Assembly (NCBI GenBank): GCA_028690155.1
Contig: JAQVBU010000005.1
Span: 62,001 to 126,000, forward strand
Direction: 5' to 3'
Source of the DNA: Alphaproteobacteria bacterium
Lineage (GTDB): Bacteria; Pseudomonadota; Alphaproteobacteria; UBA9219
Length of the DNA stretch: 64,000 bases
Within the stretch, counting starts at the first letter, position 1; every line of letters begins with the position of its first letter. A program made the translations under genes and the position numbers. Below the pieces are notes generated by a model. That model saw nothing but the letters and a program-made list of their open reading frames with translations, was not told the origin of the DNA and did no database searches. Shown here one piece after another: positions 51,021 through 64,000 of the stretch.

Positions 51021-53710
51021 CCGATAATGAAAAGCGCCCTTCCCCCGACCTTCTCTTGAAGGAAGCGAAAAACGAGCAAGTCGGAAAGCTCAAAATCTTC
51101 TTGGGGGCCGCGCCGGGCGTCGGGAAGACGTACGCCATGCTCAATGCGGCTAGGGGCCGCCTAAACGACGGTGCCGATGTTGTCGTCGGGGTCGTGGAAA
51201 CCCATCAGCGCAGCGAAACGCAGGCTCTGGCCGACGGCCTTGATGCCGTTCCCAAACAAAAATTGGATTATCGTGGATTGCCCTTTGAAGAGATGGATCT
51301 GGACGCCATTCTCAAACGCCGCCCCAAACTTGTCCTTGTCGACGAGTTGGCGCACACGAACATTCCCGGAGCTCGTCATACGAAGCGTTATCAGGATGTT
51401 CAGGAAATTCTCGAAGCTGGCATTGATGTTTTTACGACGCTGAACGTCCAGCATATCGAAAGCCTGAACGATATTGTCGCGCGCATCACGGGCGTGAAGG
51501 TTCGCGAGACCGTACCGGACAATATCGTTCAAAACGCCAACGCCATCGAATTAATCGACCTGCCCCCCGACGAGCTTTTGCAGCGTCTAAAGGAAGGCAA
51601 GGTCTATATTCCCGAACAAGCCCGCTTGGCTATTAACCGGTTTTTCACGCCGGGCAATTTGACGGCCTTGCGCGAATTGGCGCTACGCCAAGCGGCGGAG
51701 CGCGTCGACGAACAAATGGCTAACCTTATGCGACGGTACGCGATCGCCGGACCGTGGCCAACCAGCAACCGCGTCATGGTCTGCATCGTCGACGACCATC
51801 AAGGGGCCCTTCTCGTTCGTACCGCACGGCGCAGCGCCGAGAGGCGGCAAGCTTCATGGATTGTCCTTCACGTCGAGACAAGCCGCCATCGACACATGTC
51901 CGAAAAAGCACGCGAAGAAATTACCCAAGCTATGGCGCTCGGAGAAAGCATGGGCGCCGAGACCATGACGGTAACGGGCGAAGACGTTCCGACCGAAATC
52001 CTACGCGTTGCCCGCGAACGCAACGTCAGCACCATCATCGTCGGCAAGTCCCGACGCTCGTTATGGTCGAAGCTTACCCGTCCGTCAGTCGCCACAGGAC
52101 TTATCAAAAAAGGCGACGGCTTCGATATCCTTCTTGTCAACAACGCGGACAACGGAATTCGGAATCCGGCTTCGCAGAGGCTTTGGGATGACTCCGAAAA
52201 ACAAGAAAAAACTTTTGACATCCGGGCCGTGCTTAAAACAGGCTTTATTCTCGGGCTGGCGTCTGTTCTTGCCGTGACCTTGAGTCCGGTTGTTCCGTTG
52301 TTCTTGCTTTCCTCGATCTTCCTTTTGGCCGTTCTGCTGGTTGCGTTGGATATTGATTTCCTTTTAGGCCTCGCAGCCACGGCTTTTTCTGCGGGCATGC
52401 TCGCCCTTCTTGGCTCTCCTTCCGAGCTTTCGTTAAGCGGCTTGGGCGAAAATGGCGTGGAAACGCTTTTGTTCGTTCTTGTCTTTGGGGGAATCGTCAG
52501 TTTTGTGGCCGACCATGTTCATCGACAGTTTAAAATTACCCGCCACCACGCCGAACGGACGCAATCGCTTTACGACTTTACAAAGAGCATCGCGGCCGCC
52601 GCAACAATCGACGACGTCACGCAGGTCACGGTCCGTCGTGTAGCGATTACGCTTGGAGCCCATGTCGCCGTTCTTCTTCCCAAAAACGAACGCTTGGACA
52701 TCGCCGCGGCCATTCCCGCCGATTTAACGCTTGATACGGCATCAAGTGCGGCCATGGATTGGGTTTGGCGGCATAAAAAGCCGGCAGGCTTTCGTTCGGA
52801 CACCCTTCCGGGCACACCCTTCTATGGTTTGCCTTTGCAGGCCGGGCCGAACACGTTGGGCGTCTTGGCCATCCGGATTAAAGACGGCAAGGCGTTGACG
52901 CCCGCGCAGAACAATTTCCTTCTCAGCTTGACCTATCAAGCCGCCTCGGCCATCGAACGCGCAACGCTTGTTTCCGACGTCACGCAAGCCCGCCTTCAAA
53001 CGGAAGTCGAACGTCTGCGCACAAGCCTTCTGTCCTCCGTCAGCCATGATATGCGCATTCCTTTGGACAACATCATTCTTACGTCACGCAACCTGACGAG
53101 CGACTGGAAAAATATTCCGCCGGACCAACAATACGTTCTGGTTTCCCATATTGGGCAGGAATCCGACCGTTTGGACCGATTTATCGAGAACTTTCTCGAT
53201 ATGACCGAATTGGTAACCGGCAACATGCGCTATGTGCGCACGCCTACGAACCTTCGAAGCATCATCGAGCTGGCCTTGGCTCGCCTGAGCCGATGTCTTA
53301 AGGGGCGCCAAGTCATCTTCGACTGTCCCGACAAGCTTCCCCTGATTCCGGCCGACGCCAACGCCTTAAGGCGCGTTTTTGTGAACCTCATTGAAAACGC
53401 GTGTTCCTATTCAATGCCGGACCAACCGATCAGCATTCTTTTGCGCGTCGAGAGCGACGGCCTAACCGTTGCCGTTAACGATCGGGGAATCGGTATTCCC
53501 GAAAACCAAAGGCTGCGTGTTTTTGATATGTTCTACCGTATTAAAAAGAATACGGCGGTTATGGGCGCCATTGCCGGAGCGGGATTGGGCCTATCCATCT
53601 GCCGCGGCTTTGTCGAAGCGCATGGCGGCACCATCAGCGCACAACCGGGCGTTGACGGCGTAGGAACGACCATTCTCGTCACGCTTCCGATTGAGATTGC
53701 AAGCTCGTAA
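51017..53710 (+). CDS. kdpD: Osmosensitive K+ channel sensor kinase KdpD
   Basis: KdpD, 897 residues, senses low K+ or turgor and phosphorylates KdpE. The N-terminal KdpD domain has IFLGAAPGVGKTYAMLNAAR (Walker A) and LVLVDELAHTNIPGARH. A USP-like domain follows (about 255-375), then four closely spaced membrane helices (395-490), a GAF-like region and the histidine kinase core with SSVSHDMRIPLDNII (H-box), FVNLIENACSYS (N-box) and GAGLGLSICRGFVEAHGG. All kinase boxes are present. The partner kdpE normally follows, but a prepilin peptidase gene lies there, 76 bases on. Confidence 0.96.
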   Translation: MTDNEKRPSPDLLLKEAKNEQVGKLKIFLGAAPGVGKTYAMLNAARGRLNDGADVVVGVVETHQRSETQALADGLDAVPKQKLDYRGLPFEEMDLDAILKRRPKLVLVDELAHTNIPGARHTKRYQDVQEILEAGIDVFTTLNVQHIESLNDIVARITGVKVRETVPDNIVQNANAIELIDLPPDELLQRLKEGKVYIPEQARLAINRFFTPGNLTALRELALRQAAERVDEQMANLMRRYAIAGPWPTSNRVMVCIVDDHQGALLVRTARRSAERRQASWIVLHVETSRHRHMSEKAREEITQAMALGESMGAETMTVTGEDVPTEILRVARERNVSTIIVGKSRRSLWSKLTRPSVATGLIKKGDGFDILLVNNADNGIRNPASQRLWDDSEKQEKTFDIRAVLKTGFILGLASVLAVTLSPVVPLFLLSSIFLLAVLLVALDIDFLLGLAATAFSAGMLALLGSPSELSLSGLGENGVETLLFVLVFGGIVSFVADHVHRQFKITRHHAERTQSLYDFTKSIAAAATIDDVTQVTVRRVAITLGAHVAVLLPKNERLDIAAAIPADLTLDTASSAAMDWVWRHKKPAGFRSDTLPGTPFYGLPLQAGPNTLGVLAIRIKDGKALTPAQNNFLLSLTYQAASAIERATLVSDVTQARLQTEVERLRTSLLSSVSHDMRIPLDNIILTSRNLTSDWKNIPPDQQYVLVSHIGQESDRLDRFIENFLDMTELVTGNMRYVRTPTNLRSIIELALARLSRCLKGRQVIFDCPDKLPLIPADANALRRVFVNLIENACSYSMPDQPISILLRVESDGLTVAVNDRGIGIPENQRLRVFDMFYRIKKNTAVMGAIAGAGLGLSICRGFVEAHGGTISAQPGVDGVGTTILVTLPIEIASS

Positions 53711-53786
53711 GGTTTCGGGATAAATTGGTTGGGACCGGGGAGCGGTCCTTTGTCGTTGTCCTATTGTTTTCCTTGACGTTTTTTCC

Positions 53787-54563
53787 ATGCACGAACAAAC
53801 CCACGGCTTTTTTACCCTTCTTCTCCATTTTCTGGCGGCAGGCACATTGGGGCTCGTTGCGTCAAGCTTGGCTATGTCTTTCGGCTCCCGGTTTGCCGAC
53901 AGGCTTCCGGGCGAAAGCCGAAGGCCTTTGTGCCTTTATTGTTCCCGACCTCTGACCTGGCAAGAAGCCTCGCCGCTTATCGGGTGGCTTCTCAGACCGG
54001 ATACCTTTTCTTTCCCCTGCCCCTGCGGGTTGAGAACCGGCCTTTGGCAGCAACCTTTTTGCGAGCTTTTGGGCTTTTCTCTCGGCCTGTTATCCGTCGC
54101 GCTTCAAGGATGGTCTTGGCCGCTTATTCCGCTTTGTATCGGGATGGGCCTTCTTCCGGCCATGGCGCTGATCGATTTTCACTTTGGCATTATTCCCGAC
54201 GAGCTGAACCTCCTTCTCGGCGTGTGCGGAGCCTTTTTCACCATTCTAAGCGGTGGCGATTTCTTTATGGGGCTTATTGTGGCGTCAGCGCTTCTGTGCC
54301 TTGGGCTTTTCTTTGCGCTTGTGTACAGCCGGTGGCGCGGCAAAGAAATGCTGGGCCTTGGCGATGTAAAATTCTTCGCAGCCGCCGGTTTTTGGATGCA
54401 CGCACACACGGCGCCGACCTTCTTGATGTTAAGCGGCCTCTTGGGTTTTTTGTTTACGCTTGTCTGGCGGCGCATCAGCCATGAGAAGGAATTTCCCTTC
54501 GCGCCGGCCTTAAGCCTGTCGCTCGCTCTGTGCGTTTTTGCCCGTTTTGTGATGGCGCCATGA
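53787..54563 (+). CDS. Type IV prepilin peptidase (A24 family)
   Basis: A 258-residue polytopic protein that cleaves and may methylate type IV pilin or pseudopilin precursors. The catalytic Asp pair appears as LIDFHFGIIPDELN and LGLGDVKFFAAAG. The N-terminal cytoplasmic loop has two Cys pairs (CLYC and CPCG) that bind Zn in the methylating form, with SPLIGWLL between them. The length is usual. No pilin genes are in the window. Its stop overlaps the murJ start by four bases. Confidence 0.88.
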   Translation: MHEQTHGFFTLLLHFLAAGTLGLVASSLAMSFGSRFADRLPGESRRPLCLYCSRPLTWQEASPLIGWLLRPDTFSFPCPCGLRTGLWQQPFCELLGFSLGLLSVALQGWSWPLIPLCIGMGLLPAMALIDFHFGIIPDELNLLLGVCGAFFTILSGGDFFMGLIVASALLCLGLFFALVYSRWRGKEMLGLGDVKFFAAAGFWMHAHTAPTFLMLSGLLGFLFTLVWRRISHEKEFPFAPALSLSLALCVFARFVMAP

Positions 54564-56107
54564 AAGGCGGTTTCGCCCATTCCCTTTTCACGGTCAGTGG
54601 GTTGACCGTCCTCAGCCGTGTGGGCGGGTTTGTTCGGGACTTCCTGACGGCGATTTTTTTAGGCGCAGGCCCCGTTGCGGATGCTTTTTTTGTCGCGCAG
54701 CGCTTACCAAACCTCTTTCGAAGTCTTTTCGCCGAAGGCGCTTTTTCAGCAGCCTTTGTGCCATTGTACACGTCCGAAAACAAACGTCATGGCCAAGAAG
54801 CCGCTCAACGGTTCGCGGGCAACGCGCTTATGCTTCTTTTGGGCGCATTAATCCCGTTTTCCGTCCTTATCATGGCCTTTATGCCTTACGTTGTCCGGCT
54901 GATGGCTCCGGGATTTGAGCCGGGAACGGAAAAATACGACTTAGCGGTTCAGTTTTGTACCATCACCTTTCCCTACCTTATCCTTATTTCCGTCACAGCG
55001 CTTCAAACGAGCGTCTTAAATGCTCACGATCGCTTTGCTCCCGGCGCCGCCGCGCCGATCGCCTTCAATCTCGTTCTTATTGCAGGGCTTTTGTTGGCGC
55101 ATGTTTTTGGTTGGCACACGGGCTATACATTGGCTTGGGCTGTGTCGATTTCCGGCGTGATTCAGTGCGCATGGCTGGCCTTAAGCTGCTATCGGGCCCG
55201 GTTAACCCTTCCTTTTGTCCAGCCTTACTTTGATCAAGCCGCCAAAGATCTTTTTCACCGCATTGGCCCCGGCGCCATAGGCGCTGGCGCGGCACAAATC
55301 AATCTTCTCGTTTCAACCGTTCTTGCCTCAACCCTGTCGACCGGCGCGGTGTCATGGCTTTTTTATGCTGACCGACTGAACCAGCTTCCGTTGGGTATCG
55401 TAGGCATCGCCGTGGCGACGACGCTTTTGCCTCTTTTGTCGCGTCATATCGAAGCTGGAGAAGAAGATAGAGCCCGGCACCACAGCAGCCGCGCCATCGA
55501 GTTTTGTGTCCTTTTGGGGCTTCCGGCAACGCTGGGCCTGATTATTTTGGCCGAACCCATTATCGGCACCCTTTTTCAGCACGGCGCTTTCACGGCATCC
55601 GATACTCAAAAAACGGCCGAAGCTTTGCAAGCCTATGCCTTGGGAGTCCCTGCCTTTCTTTTGGTCAAAGTCTTCGCGTCCATCTTCTTCGCGCGGCACG
55701 ATACAAAAACACCTGTTAAGGTGGCAATCAAAGCGATGTTGGTCAACGTGGTCTTCTCTATTGCCCTTCTGGGGCTCTTACAGCACGTTGGCATAGCCTT
55801 GGCGAACAGTCTCGCCGTCAGTGTGAATGCCCTGCTTCTTTACCGCGCCATACGGCAAAAAAAGTTTCCGTTGGCCGAACCCGGCTTGCCTCTAAAAATT
55901 GCTAAAATTGCCGTCAGTTCGGCTTTGATGGGCCTGATAGCCTATGGGCTGATGGGCCTTTTGTGGAGCCCCGCGTCCCCGCTTTCGCATCGGATAGGAA
56001 TCCTTACCCTTTTAATAGGTGTATCAGGCCTTTCCTATTTTGGAGCCCTTTTTATGGGCGGGTCTTTAAAAGATGCGCGGCTGAAAGAATTTTTCTTAAA
56101 GAAATAA
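54560..56107 (+). CDS. murJ: Lipid II flippase MurJ
   Basis: MurJ, 515 residues, a MOP-superfamily flippase that moves lipid II across the inner membrane for peptidoglycan synthesis. It has about 14 helices. VSGLTVLSRVGGFVRDFLTA, DAFFVAQRLPNLFRSLFAEG and AFVPLYTSEN are hallmarks of the N-terminal lobe, and DRLNQLPLGIVGIAVATTLL of the central region. The ATG overlaps the prepilin peptidase stop. trpS lies 64 bases downstream, a neighbour pair often seen in Alphaproteobacteria. Confidence 0.96.
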   Translation: MKGGFAHSLFTVSGLTVLSRVGGFVRDFLTAIFLGAGPVADAFFVAQRLPNLFRSLFAEGAFSAAFVPLYTSENKRHGQEAAQRFAGNALMLLLGALIPFSVLIMAFMPYVVRLMAPGFEPGTEKYDLAVQFCTITFPYLILISVTALQTSVLNAHDRFAPGAAAPIAFNLVLIAGLLLAHVFGWHTGYTLAWAVSISGVIQCAWLALSCYRARLTLPFVQPYFDQAAKDLFHRIGPGAIGAGAAQINLLVSTVLASTLSTGAVSWLFYADRLNQLPLGIVGIAVATTLLPLLSRHIEAGEEDRARHHSSRAIEFCVLLGLPATLGLIILAEPIIGTLFQHGAFTASDTQKTAEALQAYALGVPAFLLVKVFASIFFARHDTKTPVKVAIKAMLVNVVFSIALLGLLQHVGIALANSLAVSVNALLLYRAIRQKKFPLAEPGLPLKIAKIAVSSALMGLIAYGLMGLLWSPASPLSHRIGILTLLIGVSGLSYFGALFMGGSLKDARLKEFFLKK

Positions 56108-56171
56108 CCTTGGAAGATCGGTCCCGCGTACGCTAAACCTTATGCCTTAAGACGGCAAGGAGACAACGTTT

Positions 56172-57266
56172 ATGACAACATCCGATAATTCAGAATCCCT
56201 TTCTTATGATACCTTTTCGGCCTCTTTACAGCGAAGCAAAGAGCTGGAGGCGGACCTTCAAAAAAACCCACAGAATCACAGGGTGTTAACCGGGGACCGC
56301 CCCACGGGAGACCTGCATATCGGACACTTTTTTGGCTCGCTTCAAAACCGGGTCCGCCTTGCCAATATGGGTGTGGAAACTTTTATCGTCATCGCCGACT
56401 ATCAGGTTCTGACCGACCGCGAAGTCTTCGATCAGATTGCTGAATACACCTTGAACCTTGCCGTGGACTATATCGCGGCAGGACTGAACCCCGACAGCGG
56501 CAACGTCTTTATCTTTCCGCACAGCGCGGTGCCCGAGCTGAACCAGCTTTTGCTCCCGTTCCTGAACCTCGTCAGCATTGCCGAGCTGGAACGCAACCCG
56601 ACGGTCAAGGAAGAGATCGAAGCCTCGAAAATGACCCGCATCAACGCGGGTATGTTCACCTATCCTGTGCATCAGGCCGCCGACATTTTGTTCTGCAAAG
56701 CCACCGCCGTCCCCGTGGGCAAAGACCAGCTTCCGCATATCGAGATGACGCGCACCGTGGCCCGGCGCTTTAACGCCAAATACAGCTCGGACAAGCCCGT
56801 CTTCCCCGAACCCCAAGGCTTGCTCAGCAAGGCCCCGACCATTTTGGGCCTCGACGGCAGCAAGAAGATGAGCAAAAGCCGCAACAACACCATTCCCTTA
56901 AAGGCCACCGAGGACGAAACGGCCAAGATCATCAAGAAAGCCGTCACCGACCCCGAACGCCTGATTACCTATGAACCCGAACGGCGCCCACAGGTGGCAA
57001 ACCTTCTGGAGATCGCCTCCTACGCCACAGGCCGCACCCCGGAAGAAATCGCCCAAGAGATCGGCGACGGCGGCGCAGGCAAGCTGAAAGCCTATCTGAC
57101 GGACAGCATCAATACCTACCTAAAGCCCCTGCGCACCAAACGCGCCGAGCTTACCGGCAACATGGACTACGTCCGCGCCTCTTTGGACAAGGGCATCCAG
57201 CGCGCCCGCGAAGTCGGGGAGAAAACCCTGCTCGAAGTCCGCGAAGCCATGAATATGTATCGGTAA
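56172..57266 (+). CDS. trpS: Tryptophanyl-tRNA synthetase
   Basis: TrpRS, 364 residues, charges tRNA(Trp). Class I motifs are LTGDRPTGDLHIGHFFGSLQ and SKKMSKSRNN. ETFIVIADYQVLTDRE and MFTYPVHQAADILFCKA shape the tryptophan and adenylate pockets. The sequence looks closer to the GDRPTG type seen in Actinobacteria than to the SGxQPSGxLHxGN type common in Proteobacteria, which may mean an old replacement. After the first 100 bases its codons are GC-rich, as in highly expressed genes. A strong terminator follows the stop. Confidence 0.95.
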   Translation: MTTSDNSESLSYDTFSASLQRSKELEADLQKNPQNHRVLTGDRPTGDLHIGHFFGSLQNRVRLANMGVETFIVIADYQVLTDREVFDQIAEYTLNLAVDYIAAGLNPDSGNVFIFPHSAVPELNQLLLPFLNLVSIAELERNPTVKEEIEASKMTRINAGMFTYPVHQAADILFCKATAVPVGKDQLPHIEMTRTVARRFNAKYSSDKPVFPEPQGLLSKAPTILGLDGSKKMSKSRNNTIPLKATEDETAKIIKKAVTDPERLITYEPERRPQVANLLEIASYATGRTPEEIAQEIGDGGAGKLKAYLTDSINTYLKPLRTKRAELTGNMDYVRASLDKGIQRAREVGEKTLLEVREAMNMYR

Positions 57267-57284
57267 TTTCTTATAACAGCACAA

Positions 57285-57322
57285 AAAAACGCCCCTGATT
57301 TCTCAGGGGCGTTTTTTTTTAT
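57285..57322. terminator. Bidirectional terminator between trpS and rpoC
   Basis: ACGCCCCTGA and TCAGGGGCGT form a strong stem with loop TTTC, flanked by an A-run on the left and a T-run of about nine on the right. It ends trpS on the plus strand and rpoC on the minus strand. Confidence 0.95.
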
Positions 57323-57339
57323 CCAAACAATTTCACTTC

Positions 57340-61611
<4,272 letters not shown>

Positions 61612-61616
61612 TCATT

Positions 61617-64000
<2,384 letters not shown>

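Overview
The window is chromosomal DNA from an alphaproteobacterium of intermediate GC. Lineage markers are a GcrA cell-cycle regulator, an NDUFS4-type complex I accessory subunit, a mitochondrial-fission-ELM1-family protein, a Lrp-type regulator with MlaEF-type ABC genes, and the HpnCDE route to squalene, which implies hopanoids. LpxB and MlaEF indicate a Gram-negative envelope with lipid A. Genus cannot be fixed from the sequence. Starts are often TTG or GTG, and many neighbours overlap by 4 bases (ATGA), so translational coupling is common.

Layout. 1-2.5 kb (minus): a PhzE-like fused chorismate/glutamine amidotransferase enzyme and a YcbL-like metallo-hydrolase cut by the window edge. 2.6-8.9 kb: TPR/GT9-like protein, coiled-coil protein, nitronate monooxygenase, an LpxB-glycosyltransferase fusion, and an NDUFS4-like subunit. 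9-10.4 kb: a repeat-built probable exported protein. 10.5-16.8 kb (minus): two coupled HNH-like paralogues, murI, lapA, pyrF, trpF and a degenerate EAL protein. 16.8-19.7 kb: an AT-richer islet with two Cys-rich secreted paralogues, an orphan, tRNA-Arg(CCT) and a PepSY-like exported protein. 19.9-32 kb: Na+/solute symporter, hydrolase lipoprotein, dapB, xseA, greB, ELM1, Lrp regulator, CorC, outer-membrane protein, gluQ and lepA. 32.2-34.1 kb: a three-AT-hook protein and a smaller paralogue separated by a double palindrome. 34.1-38.6 kb: pgeF, hpnCDE, gcrA. 38.6-39.2 kb: a non-coding region with DnaA boxes and a dense GANTC cluster. 39.2-46.3 kb: dapA, secD-yajC, an OmpA-domain protein, mlaEF, fhs. 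46.5-53.7 kb: kdpFABCD. 53.8-57.3 kb: prepilin peptidase, murJ, trpS. 57.3-64 kb (minus): rpoC and most of rpoB.

Most genes are core metabolism and envelope biogenesis. The parts deserving a second look are the gcrA-dapA intergenic region (DnaA plus CcrM-type sites), the AT-hook protein/paralogue pair with its paired operators, the HNH-like pair, the LpxB-GT4 fusion, the orphan PhzE-like enzyme and kdpD without kdpE. All functional statements come from motif reading; no database search was run.
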